64,000 bases of DNA from Gari tellinella (GCA_922989275.2 OV277870.1:38808356-38872355), one strand, 5' to 3'; positions 42,479 to 54,234 are shown, numbered from the stretch's first letter. Translations and numbers: made by a program. Notes: generated by a model from the letters alone, not told the origin.

Positions 42479-42594
42479 TATCTTTACTGTCATAGTATTT
42501 GCTGTTGAAAAATACATGTATGTAGTTATCCTTTTATCATAGCTAAAATTTAGATAACATGTATATAATATTTTCTTGGAGATACATCGACATG

Positions 42595-42702
42595 GGTATC
42601 AAACAGTTTGGATCCTGATCAGACGCCGAGTTACTCGACGTCTGGTCTGGATCCAAACTGTTTGCAAATGTCAATTCATTCCCGTCTGTCTGAAGGGGTT
42701 AA
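42595..42702 (+). repeat. Pal-C2 element, right half with hairpin
   Basis: Hairpin at about 42602-42665 (tip GCCGAGTTACTCGACG). Ends CTGAAGGGGTTAA. Confidence 0.6.
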
Positions 42703-43023
42703 ATGTATATAATCTGGCTGGAACTTTAAAGCCTTTTTAAATCCGGATTAAATGCAGCTTTGTACTATATATACCATATTTAGGTAATACTCGTAGTTCA
42801 GATTTTACCCTGGTATTACATACTGAATACATTGTAAAGTCAATGGAAATATAATAGTGCCAACCTTTTGTTATCCCCCACGTAGCAAAGAACCCCTGCT
42901 TTCGCTTAAAATTATTGCCTGCTAAATGCAAAACAAAAGTAATGTTTTATACATTTATAATGTTTTTTGACAATTATCAAAATGGAATGTACACTAAGAT
43001 ATACATACAGTGTTTTATTTATA

Positions 43024-43353
43024 CAGCGGTCCCTCTCTACAACGACATCCAATGGGAGACTAACATTGTGTGCGTTGTTCGGAGGGAGTCGTTATAGGGA
43101 GGGAAATTGGCATACAGTTGCAAACAGCTTGAATCCAGATCAGACGCCGCGTAACGCGGCGTCTGATCTGGATTCAAGCTGTTTGTCACTCGTCATTAAG
43201 TTTTTTCTGACAAACTGTCCATTGTGTAACTTTTGAGAAACACAGAAGACGACAATTTGAAGCAGACGACATTGCAGCCGTGAATATGTTGGACATATTT
43301 GTACTGTAAAGGGAACTGCGACAAGGGTCGTTGTTAGGAGGGAGTTGACACTA
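43024..43353 (+). mobile_element. Pal-F element with intact hairpin
   Basis: CAGCGGTCCCTCTCTACAAC start. Hairpin at about 43120-43183 (AGCTTGAATCCAGATC arms, tip CGCCGCGTAACGCGGCG). GCAGACGACA motif inside. The right end is GGAGGGAGTTGACACT. Confidence 0.85.
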
Positions 43354-43395
43354 TACATTTTAGCTGTTTTACAATTAACACAATTTTACCTATTA

Positions 43396-43651
43396 CGGTG
43401 GGGAAGAAGTACGTTATTCTGCTCCTTCTTAACAAAATTTAACTTGCAATGCAATGAACTCAAATGTAGAAAATGACAGGGTTTTAGAAACGTTGGCGAT
43501 TTATTTAAGTCAAAGCTGCAAACGTTTTGAAGTCAGTTTTTGAAGGGTTACCCTGCGTCTGAACTGGCTTCAAATTGTATGCGATAGAATAATAATACTT
43601 GTTTAAGCATAACATCGGGATTATTTGGAAAGAATAACGTATTTCATACTG
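43396..43651 (-). mobile_element. Pal-D element, diverged
   Basis: CGGTGGGGAAGAAGTACG to AAAGAATAACGTATTTCATACTG. The hairpin is decayed. Confidence 0.6.
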
Positions 43652-43769
43652 CATATACATGTATGCATTGTATTATAAACAAGAAACATATTGCAAAATG
43701 CTAACCTTATCTGCAGCATGCACATCTATTTATAGTAATGACGAACGGTAACAAGTTTCCTTATACGCA

Positions 43770-43943
43770 CAGTAAAGTCCCGATAAATAGACTGTTGAAG
43801 ATAAGACCCTTTTAGTGGTTGAAATGACTGATTGCAGCTTAAAGCAGGATGAAGAAAAGCAGAAAGCGCCTGCTTTACTTCTATCCTGCTTTAAACAGAT
43901 ACATGTTTTCAACACTGAGACAAGCATTTTATCGGGTATTGGT
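43770..43943 (+). mobile_element. palindromic element with CAGTAAAGTCCCGATAAA end
   Basis: A left AGTCCCGATAAATAG end mirrors a right GCATTTTATCGGG. The centre is a TTAAAGCAGGATGAAG hairpin of the B/E group. A further end type on the same hairpin. Confidence 0.6.
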
Positions 43944-44181
43944 ATAGAATAGCGATACATTTATTGTACTAGACCAACGGATAGATGAGTAATTTAATTG
44001 TATTTGGTATAGGAATATATTTCGTGTTCACAAATACATGTAGTCTATGTAGACTAGGAAGAAGATCTGTTCCCTGATATAAAACATACCGTCAAGTTTG
44101 TGGTAGCATGTCACAATGATAAAAGTGCATTTGAAGTATTCCACATAAAGAAATGCATGCTGCTTTAAAGAGGGAGCAATT

Positions 44182-44418
44182 TTAACTCATTTACCCCTGA
44201 CACTTTTAAGGGACAGTTCCTATTTCAAAATAGGTCTAGTCCATTTTTGAATACTTAAGGTTGAATTCAACAATTTATTTCAAATGGCAAACAGTATTGT
44301 CCCTGACCAGAGGGCTCCTGAAGGAGGTCTACCCTATTTGCATGGGACAAATGTAACCCTTACAGGTACACTGTTTGGAAATGATGAGTTTACTCGTCGC
44401 TAGAGTTGAATGCGTTAA
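44182..44418 (-). mobile_element. Pal-A element
   Basis: TTAACTCATTTACCCCTG to GAGTTGAATGCGTTAA. The hairpin is partly deleted. Confidence 0.75.
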
Positions 44419-44603
44419 TAACGGACGTATATTGTCCTATATAAACATTCTGCATTACTCTTGCCCTGCATTTAAGCAATCATATGTTCTAAAAGACACA
44501 CATGCTGATTTAAAGAGAGAGCGATTAACTAAAGTTACATGTAACAAGTATATTTATAAATCACAGGAAATCTGAAAATGATATGACACATGCTCGTATA
44601 ACT

Positions 44604-44731
44604 CAGAGCTCCAGATAAGATGAATATTTTCAGTACGATTCGAATGAGCAAACAAAACCAGGGTGTTTAGCGTAGACATACCGGAGAACATGTTGGAAGT
44701 GTTCAGCTTACTAGCGCCCTCTGGAGCCCTG
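44604..44731 (+). mobile_element. Pal-L element, short copy
   Basis: CAGAGCTCCAGATAAGATGA to CCCTCTGGAGCCCTG. The central palindrome is missing. Confidence 0.6.
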
Positions 44732-45034
44732 ATTAATATTAGAGTACATGTAACAGATAGCTGGGAAAATTACTCTAGATACGCACTATTGATAACCAGT
44801 CACGCATTAATTGATTGAACAAAATAACAACAAAATGCGTTACCCTTCGCCTGCCACAATGCCGCATGCGTTCACTTGTCGTATGCTTTATTTTTCTCTA
44901 ATTTAAGATTTAAACATTTTGACTAAAACAAATCATATATATAAGTTTCAATACATCTTCTGTAAATATTGTTTGAAGTCTATGGCGACATCATTGATCT
45001 GCCCTTGAAATCGACCGCATTTTCTGCAGTTTTA

Positions 45035-45260
45035 ACTCTCTCAACGTCAAATGTGATCGTCTGCTTCAACTGTTTGGCCGCCACAACATCGTCGGCTGTA
45101 ATACCGTTTTCTGCACTGTCACTTCAAAGTTAGATTTATGGCAGTATGGCTAAAGCAATATAGATATAAGAGTGCCAAATAGTTTAGGTCCTGATCAGAC
45201 ACCACTTGACGCGGCGTCTGATCAGGACTCAGACTATTGCTAAGTTGCATTTTGTATCAT
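45035..45260 (-). repeat. Pal-C element, diverged
   Basis: AACTCTCTCAACGTCAAATG, ATCGTCTGCTTCAACTG, and hairpin at about 45173-45240 with tip ACCACTTGACGCGG. Confidence 0.55.
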
Positions 45261-45437
45261 ATTGCGGTAAAATGGTTGGAGACTGAACTATGTTGACCTT
45301 CATTGATCAACTAAATCAATAGATATTCCAGAAAATAACATGGTTTAATGTTTGAGTTCATAAGTCAAGTTTACAACCTGCTTACATACACATGTACGAT
45401 GATCAAAGTTGATCCCAATGCTCCGACATGTTGTTTT

Positions 45438-45660
45438 AACCCTTTACGTCCAAGTCATGTTGCACTTGCATTTTCATACAGTTTGGAGCCAGATCAGACA
45501 TAGGCGCACTCGATGTCTGATCAGGATCCTTACTTTCTTAAAGAGAAAGTGCAGAAATTTTAAATCTGGAAACAAAATGTAGACCATAATTTTAAGCACC
45601 GAAAGCATAAAAATTATGATATTTGAAAAGTATACCTTTATATTGTATATTAGCATTCAA
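45438..45660 (+). repeat. Pal-C-type element, decayed
   Basis: TTAACCCTTTACGTCCAAG start and a CAGTTTGGAGCCAGATCAGA arm. Right end not resolved. Confidence 0.45.
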
Positions 45661-45949
45661 TAGCCTTTTGCAAATGGTTTGTATGCTGGCGATCAGAACA
45701 ATTGTGTCTTGGATTTTAAGAGTTGAACATATTTGACGCTCTTTCTATGCTCATCAAATTATAGATATAAACAAGTACATATTAATAATAATGCATGCAA
45801 CATATATTCTTCGCAGACGACTGATTTAGAGTGTCAATGGTTAAACAATTGAGCTAACATTTACCATACGTTTAACTATTACGTTTCCCTATTATCGTCT
45901 GCTGTAGAATTGTTGTTGTTATCACTTTTAAATATTTAGATTTGTTAGA

Positions 45950-46098
45950 ATTTTCACTGAATGGATACCGGTGTCAAGCAGTTTGGTCCTGATCAGACGC
46001 CGAGTTACTCGGCGTACTCAGTGTCTAATCAGTATCCAAACTTTTTGCAAATGCACGTGAAGTTAATCTTCAAGTCACCACTAGTAGTGAAAGTGTTA
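45950..46098 (+). repeat. Pal-C2 right part
   Basis: Hairpin with tip CGCCGAGTTACTCGGCG and a 10-bp duplication in the return arm. Ends TAGTAGTGAAAGTGTTAA. Confidence 0.6.
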
Positions 46099-46226
46099 AA
46101 CAAATGAACCAATATTGGCACAAAATTTAAAACAATCGTGTAAATATTGACTCAATTGATTTGCGGGGGAAAATGTTTCTGTCAGGAATGCCAACCTTCT
46201 TAAACCTTTAAGCAGTCTGCTTCAGT

Positions 46227-46425
46227 TTAACCCTTATCATGATGAGTTGTCGTCTGTTTAAAATCTATCGACTGCAAAAAATTGAAAATTTTTAAACTGG
46301 AGAAAAATTTATATTAGAGGCAAACAGCTTGAATCCAAATCAGACACTGCTTTACACGGCGTCTGATCCGGATTCAAGCTGTTTGCAAATAGTAACCAAG
46401 TCGCGCTTAGCACCATAAGGGTTAA
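46227..46425 (+). mobile_element. Pal-C3 element, TTAA-flanked (199 bp)
   Basis: Ends TTAACCCTTATCATG and CACCATAAGGGTTAA. The hairpin GCAAACAGCTTGAATCC is the same arm as Pal-F, and the tip (GACACTGCTTTACACGG) is decayed. Confidence 0.75.
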
Positions 46426-46482
46426 CAAGAATCAATTTGTCTGCATTTTCTGTCATTATACATGTATAAGGTATAATGAGAT

Positions 46483-46552
46483 TGGCATACAGTTTGTAAC
46501 CAGATGAGACGCCGAGTTACTCGGCTTCTCACAGGAATACAAACTGTTTGTA
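46483..46552 (+). repeat. Pal-C2 hairpin
   Basis: ACAGTTTGTAACCAGATGAG with tip CGCCGAGTTACTCGG and return TACAAACTGTTTG. Confidence 0.5.
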
Positions 46553-46737
46553 CGTTCTATATTAAATCCGTTATTATCGTGCAGAAGATTATCATATTAG
46601 CCTTTGGACATTTTTAATATTGTAAAATTAGTTGTCAAATCTCTTTTCGTAAGGAAATGTTTAATTCCAATTCCTTATCCTGTCTGCTTCAAAGTAAGAA
46701 ACATGACTTTTTACAAACAGTTTTGGTTCAAGATCGG

Positions 46738-46862
46738 GGTCTAAGGTATATATAATAGTTCCAATCATCTGATTATTCAGATTTGAGCGAATGTTCAAAT
46801 CTGACCAATCAGATGATTGAGAACGATCTTAGACTCAAGTCCAACTATACAACCTTGGGGCC
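46738..46862. mobile_element. Pal-I inverted-repeat element
   Basis: GGGTCTAAGGTATATA to TACAACCTTGGGGCC, with long arms including CAATCATCTGATT and ATTTGAGCGAATGTTCAAAT. It breaks a C-type hairpin. Confidence 0.6.
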
Positions 46863-47477
46863 AGGAGCCAAGTAACAACACTCAGGGTCTTATTTCTTTT
46901 GAAATTCTTTAGGGTCTTGTTTTGCCAAATAACGATTAAGTTTATCATACATAATATCGTATGAACATTTTCAAATCGACAGCAGACGATATAAACTTTA
47001 TGACCACGGCACTTAGAAAAATAACTCTTGGACTGCGATATTATTGTCTGCTTTGAAATATGTTAAATATCGTCTGCAGTATTTGTAAAGGTTAGAATTC
47101 CCCTGATGAAATGTGACTTCAAAACTACACTAACATTTTTAATACATTATCTTGAAGCTCAATGTCGAATTCATTATAATTTACAGGCAAATTTTATTTT
47201 ATTAATCAGCTGCAGTTCGACATAAACAAATATATATGATGGAAAAACTTTCAGTCTTGTAATAACAGTATAACGCCTCTTGAATGTAACACAAGAGCTT
47301 CTAAAGCATGTATTAGTACAGCCAATATTTGTTCCTTATTCCTCAATGGCTCTCACATTAAATTACGTTTAAAATGCCATTGCATCCTCCATCCTTGCTA
47401 CAAAGTCAATGGAAGAAAACTGTCAAACTGTTATGTTACATCAATATATACAACACATATTTACTATGGCATGTATA

Positions 47478-47729
47478 TTAAACCATTGAGCCCTAGTGAC
47501 GCATATATGCGTCCTATTCCAAATGTGAACCTGTGAAGAGTACACTTTTCCTATGCAAACAGTGAAGTCCCTGATCAGAGGGCTCCTGTAGGAGCCCTCT
47601 GATAAGGGACTTCTCTGTTTGTCATTTTGCAATTTATTACAAAAATACAACCCTAAGTAGTCTAAAATGGACCAGCCATTATTGCAAAGTGGAATTGTCC
47701 ATTGAAAGTTTCAGGGGGTAATGAGTTAA
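47478..47729 (+). mobile_element. Pal-A element, complete
   Basis: TTAAACCATTGAGCCCTAG to GTAATGAGTTAA. Hairpin tip GGGCTCCTGTAGGAGCCC. Confidence 0.85.
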
Positions 47730-48055
47730 AATACCTTATTTACCACAAATAAACACTAAACAGTTGCCTCAATTCTGTCCATTACAAACAGTTTAAAACT
47801 CGATCAGGCTCCATATTGTTTGCCAATCAGTGTAAATAAGCGCAAACATTTTCAAATATCTATACTATTCTACATTTAATATTACTATTTCGTTTGCATA
47901 AAGATTTTGTATAATTGGAAAGAAAGAAACACATTTCCCCCTGTTACACCGACAACACCGTAAAACATTATTCATTCATTCATTCTAGAAAAAATCTTTA
48001 GATGATTCCATTAGAATATAAAGAGCTAAACTTGGTTGATTTCTTTATTTTACAG

Positions 48056-48190
48056 ATCCGTTACCGATGAGGTTGCGGGCATTACCCCAATCATTTTGGA
48101 AACAGCCGAACAATCCAACTGCGGTTTCCCCTGGCAACATGTTTTCGTCACTTCCGCCTTTAAGTTACAGCAAAGAGGAAGAAATGATAG
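48056..48190 (+). CDS. second exon of the same gene
   Basis: The acceptor TTCTTTATTTTACAG and donor ATAG/GTAGG bound 135 nt that begin and end inside GAT codons. The sequence after the joined Asp is PLPMRLRALPQSFWKQPN, then a Pro/Ser stretch and SLPPLSYSKEEEMI. The compact MRLRALPQSFW block is the best candidate for a conserved motif and looks like a short linear docking motif. No domain family recognised. The frame was checked by hand across the 22.8-kb intron. Confidence 0.8.
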
Positions 48191-48334
48191 GTAGGTTGTT
48201 ATCTTTTCTCTAGAATATATTGCAAAGAACACTTATAACAATGTTACTTGCCCACTGCCAAACAGATTAGATCTACACGTTCTATTCTTTTCTTTAAATC
48301 TATTCCGATTAGATGCCGAGAATTTCGGCATCTG

Positions 48335-48575
48335 GAACCAATCTTACGAAATATCGTAAGACAAATGATGTCGTAGGTCAGATTCTAAAAGTATCGATTA
48401 TTATTTATTTCTCCATCTATTCCTGTCTTGTGACATCTCTTTGGAATCGTCTTTCAATACGATTCCAAAGAGATGTTACAAGACATGATTAGAAAGAGAA
48501 ATCATAGATTATACGTATTTTAATGTTTTGACTTACGACCGTTTTTGTCGTACGATGTTTCGTAAAACGGGCCCC
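48335..48575. mobile_element. Pal-O element in a Pal-C hairpin
   Basis: TCTTACGAAATATCGTAAGA at the left and GTCGTACGATGTTTCGTAA at the right. A central inverted repeat (ACATCTCTTTGGAATCG arms) is at 48430-48487. Flanks GGCATCTGGAACC and CTGATCAGGATCC belong to a Pal-C-type hairpin. Confidence 0.6.
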
Positions 48576-49023
48576 TGATCAGGATCCAAACATTTTGACA
48601 CTCGTGTCACTGTTTCTATATATAGTTTATAGTACTTACAACATTAAATAAGTATACAACCTTCTACCATTAGATAGGGTTGTTTTGCATTATTAGTATA
48701 ATGAGAAAGAACACAGGAAAATGATTACTGATCGATGGCGTTATCTATTAATCCATATCACGCCATTTTACCATATTTATTGAAACAACAGCAACAACTG
48801 AAGTATGTGAGAAACAAATTAGATTTTGTATAGACGTCGAGATTTATTTTTGTTTTAACTGTTTACAAACTTAAGCTTTTAAGTACTCGTGTACCCTTAT
48901 TTAATTTGAGCAAGGGCATTTTATTGTGGTTGCAAACAAAATGGTTCCTTACGAAAGACTGAGATTCCAGGCGTTTCATCTGTATCTAAAGTATTTGACA
49001 TTCTCATGGGAAAAAGACAAACA

Positions 49024-49163
49024 CCAAGGTCGTAAAGTGTTTCGGTTTAGCCTGACATCGTTTTTAAGCATTTGATTGGTCAGATTTGAGAAAAAGTTCG
49101 TATCTGACCAATTAAATGCTAGAGAACGATGTAAGACTAAACTCAAACGCTCTATAACCTTGG
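49024..49163. mobile_element. Pal-I inverted-repeat element (140 bp)
   Basis: CCAAGGTCGTAAAGTG to CTATAACCTTGG with arms of about 65 bp. The GATTGGTCAGATTTGAG/CGTATCTGACCAATTAAAT segment pairs. Confidence 0.75.
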
Positions 49164-49469
49164 ACCCTGGAGAATCAATTTTGCGAATGACCACAGACGA
49201 TGTATAATATATACATGTATTGTACAAGTGTATTATAAAGTACGAAATGCGCTATAAGTTATTAAGATTATGTGATATCTGCGTTTTGACAGTTATCAAT
49301 TCCCAGACTAATGAAAATTACGTGACATGTCATTAGCTTGCACATTTCAATGTTTTATTTTAATATCAATTAGTTCTAATATAGACGTGCAAAATTTTAT
49401 CTCTAGAGAATATGTAATATTTCAAACTTATTTTGAGTAGCATGGTACGATGTTGAATAAATGAGCGAA

Positions 49470-49725
49470 TTTATCCATTGCATTGCCTTACCCCGAGTAG
49501 AATGGTTAGTTGCAAACAGTTTGAATTCTGATCAGATGCCGCGTTATGCGGCGTCTGATCAGGATCCAAATTGTTGGACTCTCGTAACGATGTTTCTTAA
49601 GACAATTACATTGACTGATATAACTTTGAAACGATTTGTAGACCACAATATTGAAGCCGATGACTATATAACGACGAAGGGATAAAACCTGACGATTAAT
49701 TTGGTGGTTAAAGGGTTTAAGTGAA
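49470..49725 (+). mobile_element. Pal-C element
   Basis: CATTGCATTGCCTTACC start. Hairpin at about 49512-49577. Ends TTGGTGGTTAAAGGG. Confidence 0.65.
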
Positions 49726-49834
49726 ATGAATTACGCTTTAACCACAGTTTCTTAATGTATATAAGTAAATCACACTCGAAGTCGCTCAGCAGTTTTAGTA
49801 ACATCTAGGGCGCATTGGCTGTCACATTTACTGT

Positions 49835-50008
49835 GTAACCTCAGTAACTCGAACTAATCCATATTTCAAAGTTAAAAAGTTGCATTACCACGTTTTAACT
49901 TTGAAATAAGGATATGTTTGAATTAGATGAAATCGAGTAATCGAAAATAAGTAGAAATACCAGTCAGTTCGATTAAAGCGAGTTCGATGGATCGAAGTAG
50001 GACAGTAT
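49835..50008 (+). mobile_element. Pal-G element, diverged
   Basis: CAGTAACTCGAACTAATCC start, AAAGTTAAAAAGTTGC hairpin, GAGTTCGATGGATCGAAGTA end. Confidence 0.65.
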
Positions 50009-50065
50009 AGCTCATTAGGAAAATGATTTAAATTAATTGGAACACTCACAAATTGACACAATATA

Positions 50066-50270
50066 CAGTAAAACCGCTCTATTATGACCACTAATTCAAA
50101 GGCTAAATGAGAGTTTAAAAGACAGGTGACAGCTTAAATCAAGATGACAGTAAAACAGAAAGCTCCTAAAGGAGCTTTCTGTTTTTTCTGTCACCTTGCT
50201 TTAAGCAGTCACATGTCACAATACCTAATAATTAAAACAGTTTAGTAGTCGAAATAGAGAGTTTTAACTA
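50066..50270 (+). mobile_element. Pal-E element
   Basis: CAGTAAAACCGCTCTATTA start with TA. Hairpin tip GCTCCTAAAGGAGC. The right TIR is slightly eroded. Confidence 0.85.
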
Positions 50271-50514
50271 TATATAACAAGGTGCTTGCCAATAACTGCA
50301 TACCTGAGTGAATAATTCATACACTGACACTTATCAGTACCGTGTTCTGCACAATGACGATAGAAATTAAAGTATTAATAATTAATTCACCATTTTCAAT
50401 ATACGCTTGTGGCATTAATCTATATTATACAAAAAATGCTGCCTGCTTCACAATTGTTGTCATCAATAATTTTTAATTTTCTTTTAATGAAGTTCTTAAA
50501 AGTTGGAAATCACC

Positions 50515-50610
50515 GAAACGGGTGTCAAATAGTTTGGTTCCTCATCAGACGCCGAGTTATTTGGCGTCTGATCAGGATCCAAACAGTTTGAAAATGCGAA
50601 CCAGTCGCGC
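50515..50610 (+). repeat. Pal-C2 hairpin
   Basis: GTCAAATAGTTTGGTTCCTC with tip GCCGAGTTATTTGGC and return GGATCCAAACAGTTTG. Confidence 0.5.
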
Positions 50611-50816
50611 TTATCACGTTCTTTTAATGCTTATGGGGATATATGATGTAATCTAAAATGCAGTGTAGAACCAGACCAGTGAACGTCTAAATGTTACCAT
50701 TTTGGTTAATTTCTTCTTCCTTTTCTAACGTTCTTGTTATCAATGGATAAGCCTGCAGAGTATTTTACAAAAGGCTGTTCCGAATTGACAGAATATGCAT
50801 TCAAAGAGTTATGTTA

Positions 50817-51061
50817 CAGTGGAGAATGTGTTATTCTTTCCCAATAAACGCGTTTACGCTAAAATATTATTTGCAGTGCAAACAGTTTGGAGCCAGATCA
50901 GACGCCGGGTAACCCGGCGTCTGATCAGGCTCCAAACTGTTTGCCACCAAGGTAAACATGAATTATCAGAATTGTCAAAAAGTTGTACCTTTCTACGTTT
51001 TAGTGTTTTGCGTTTGCGTACGTTTGCGTTTAAACGGGAAAGAATAACAGATTCTCCACTG
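50817..51061 (+). mobile_element. Pal-D element, young copy (245 bp), TA duplication
   Basis: CAGTGGAGAATGTGTTATTC to ACAGATTCTCCACTG with TA edges. Perfect hairpin tip CGCCGGGTAACCCGGCG. Confidence 0.9.
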
Positions 51062-51133
51062 TATAAACTTGTTCCATAGCATGAAAAACAGTAGCTTTTG
51101 CCATCAATCGAGAATTGAAGACACCTTTTTTTT

Positions 51134-51344
51134 TATCTCTTTCACTGTCAATGGTGCCAAAAGGCGACTTTTCAAACAGTATGGATCCAGATCAGACGCC
51201 GCGTAACGCGGCGTCTGATCAAGATTCATACTGTTTGACACTCCTATCGACATTTTTTCAGTCAGAACAGCCCTAAATCTGACTTTAAAAATTTGCAGAC
51301 GACACTACCAATGCAGATAATAAATTTGGCAGCGAAAGAGTTAA
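51134..51344 (+). mobile_element. Pal-C element
   Basis: CTCTTTCACTGTCAATGG to GGCAGCGAAAGAGTTAA. Hairpin at about 51175-51240. GCAGACGACA motif present. Confidence 0.8.
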
Positions 51345-51601
51345 AGTCATAAGTTATAACAGGTATGTCAGATCAATCCATTTAACATCGTTATATATGC
51401 CCCATTTGTATACAGTTAATCAACCATCTGTCACAAACACCGAGAAACTATGCATAAAATAGTTAAGCCGCGTGGCATCATTGAAACTCTTTTAAAATTT
51501 TCTATGCACTGCGTTCATGTGTTGGTTTCCTCTTTGATTTATCTACTACGGTTATTTCATTTTAGTTATTGATCGGCTGTACATTTAAAAAAACACATGT
51601 A

Positions 51602-52108
51602 CAGTGCTCCCTCCCTACAACGACCATCCCAACAACGACTCCTGCCTTACAACGACCCTTTCCGCAGTTCCCTAAGCAGGGCAATTATGTATAACGCTTT
51701 TAGTGCTGCAGCATCGTCTGCTTAAAATGTCGTCTGCTGTTTTTCTCAAAGTTACATATAAGTGGACATTTTGAAAGAATAAATAAAATGACGAGTGGCA
51801 AACATCTTGACTCAAGGCTCCAAGGTTATATAAAGCGTTTGAGTTGAGTCTGAGTTTGTTCTCAAACATTTGTTTGGTCAGATTTGAACCTAGACTCAAA
51901 TTGCTTGAGAACGACTTCAGACTCAGCTCAAAAGCTAAATATAACCTTGGAGCCAGATCAGACGCCGCGTTACGCGGCGTCTGATCTGGATTCAAGATCT
52001 TTGCACATATAAGCCAACTCTGAATTCCCACTCCCTATAACGACTCCCTCCGAACAACACGCACAATCTGTGTCTCCCATTGGGTGTTGTTGTAGAGAGG
52101 GAGCACTG
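51602..52108 (-). mobile_element. Pal-F element carrying Pal-I
   Basis: CAGTGCTCCCTCCCTACAAC to GAGAGGGAGCACTG with TA edges. The hairpin tip CGCCGCGTTACGCGGCG is intact. The other arm is interrupted by 51825-51964. ATCGTCTGCTT and GTCGTCTGCTG motifs present. Confidence 0.8.
51825..51964. mobile_element. Pal-I nested in Pal-F
   Basis: GGCTCCAAGGTTATATA to ATATAACCTTGGAGCC. Arms include GAGTTGAGTCTGAG and CTCAGACTCAGCTC-like segments. Young, as its ends are intact. Confidence 0.75.
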
Positions 52109-52111
52109 TAC

Positions 52112-52475
52112 AATGAGGAAGGAGTATTTTAATAATGAGATAAACAAACGCAAACACCATATAATAAAACCCTTGAAAATATTGGTTTTGTGTGGCAAAA
52201 CAGATTGGAGGGCGACGAGTTATTCTACCTTCTATCTGGCTCCAAACTGTTTATTATAGCTCTAAGTGCTTTTAGTACAAACACGTTTATTAAACACGAA
52301 TAACAATGTAGACTGAGAGTAATAAATACATAAAAATACTCTACTATTCTGTCAAAATTGAAATATTTTGCTTGTGATAGGACATCAAATGGATGCAATG
52401 TTGTTTGCATAACTGCGATTCCATTTTCAAGATTCAAACGTGTTTTGGGAAATAATAACGTCTTCTCCACTGTTT
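52112..52475 (-). repeat. Pal-D fragments
   Basis: ACAGATTGGAG...CTGGCTCCAAACTGTTT hairpin remnant and, at the right, GGGAAATAATAACGTCTTCTCCACTG in two pieces. Confidence 0.45.
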
Positions 52476-52800
52476 GTGAAAAGGTTAAACGTCCACCATG
52501 CAATTACGTGAGATAAAACCTAGTTGGAAACTCTCAAACTGCATGTCAGATAGCCAGCTTCTTTTGATGCAAGAGGTATCGATGTATTTGGAGAGACATA
52601 AAGAAGTTATTCCGTTATCTTGTAATGGCATAAGGCGAAATAATGACAGGCTGAGATACACGTACAGTTTAAGGAGATTTTACAACGAACTCCACTTATA
52701 ACGAGGTCGTAGGAACTGTCTGGTTTCTTTCATTATATACAACTTTTGTTATATCAGGTCCATTTTATTATACGTAAATTAGAAAAATGGTGAATACAGT

Positions 52801-53047
52801 TTAACCCTTTCACCGCCAGAATCGCCTAAAGTCGAATTTGCAAACAGTTTTGATCCTGATCAGACGCCGCGTTACGCGGCGTCTGATCAGGATTAAAACT
52901 GTTTGACACCCGTTTCGATATTTCTTATGTCATACGGTCTTAATTCTAACTTTGAAATGATATTGCAAACAATAATATTGAAGCAGACGACACAATAACG
53001 GTGTAGGGGTAAAAAACTCAAAAATAATTTGGCGGTGAAAGGGTTAA
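52801..53047 (+). mobile_element. Pal-C element, complete with perfect 18-bp ends
   Basis: TTAACCCTTTCACCGCCA matches its inverse at the right end exactly. Hairpin at about 52840-52909 with tip CGCCGCGTTACGCGGCG. Confidence 0.9.
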
Positions 53048-53374
53048 TTCGTTGTTTCCAATATTTCCTTTTATTATATACCTATCGATGATTTATATAG
53101 ATTTTATAGTTAGATACATTTCATGTGCGTCACAGTTGAAATATCATGGTGTAATGAACGTTCATACAAAGAAGCTCGCTTTTTCCCTGGGAAATTTAGG
53201 GTTTTCGTGAAATCCCTGATTGTTCAGTGATTTCACGTAATCCCTGATTACACTTAATCCTTGTAACATACTAGATAGAATAAACAATTCCTTTGGAATG
53301 ATATGAAACTTGCATACTTGCATCCAAAGGACTTGATTATTCTCTATATATCCAATTTCGTTATAAGCGATATT

Positions 53375-53612
53375 CGCTGCATTCTTTCCTATAGTAAACG
53401 CATTTATACTAAAATCCTTATGCATTGCAAACAGTGTGGAGCCAGATCAGACGCCGGATAACCCGGCGTCTGATCAGGCTTCAAACTGTTTGCCGCTCAG
53501 ATTAAAATGAGTCATGACCATTTTCAAAATGTTGTTATTTTCTCTATCTAATTGCATTACGTTTGCGTTTCGTTTCGTTTAAACGGGAAGTGATTATATT
53601 ATTTCTTCTGTA
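53375..53612 (+). mobile_element. Pal-D element, ends eroded
   Basis: GCAAACAGTGTGGAGCCAGA arm with tip CGCCGGATAACCCGGCG, and GTTTGCGTTTCGTTTCG near the right end. Confidence 0.7.
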
Positions 53613-53814
53613 AGCTCAACTCCTAAGTACGACCGCACCAAAGAAAGGTTTGTGTAGAAGTATAAAGTCAGCTATTATGTCCGCTCAAAAGAAGGTTTTG
53701 ACTTCAGTGTTGAAGGCAAAAGGCAATTAAAGCAAGGTGAATTTAAATGAGAAAACTCGATTCGGAAGCTTAAAGTTCTACTTTCATCCTGCATTAAGCA
53801 AACATCGGTATTAA

Positions 53815-53940
53815 TGTCAGACAATTTGAATCCTGATCAGACGCCAAGTTATTCGGCGTGTGATCAAGATACAAACAGTTTAACTGTTTGCAAATGCTAC
53901 CTACCCGGGCAGGGGTAGTCAATGGATTAATGGCATATTC
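53815..53940 (+). repeat. Pal-C2 right part
   Basis: GTCAGACAATTTGAATCCTG, tip GCCAAGTTATTCGGC, then CAAACAGTTTAACTGTTTGC. Confidence 0.5.
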
Positions 53941-54234
53941 TAATGCCATTAGTAGTGATAAGGACATGTGACATCTGCCCGTGGAGATTCAAAATGAGAC
54001 CAATGACAACCTGTGATAAATGGTTCCCAATATCTGGATCACTTGAATTCGGTCTGAATAGCATGTGTAAATAGTTTGTTTCCTGACCAGTTGCACGACA
54101 TATCAGCAGGATACAAACTTTCTGACGCTTGTATCAATGATCCTCCAACTTTGAACATTAAAAAAAAACTTGGAAATGTTCGCAGACGACAATTTTCATG
54201 CAGACGATAAATTGCAACAAGACAAATGACTCCT

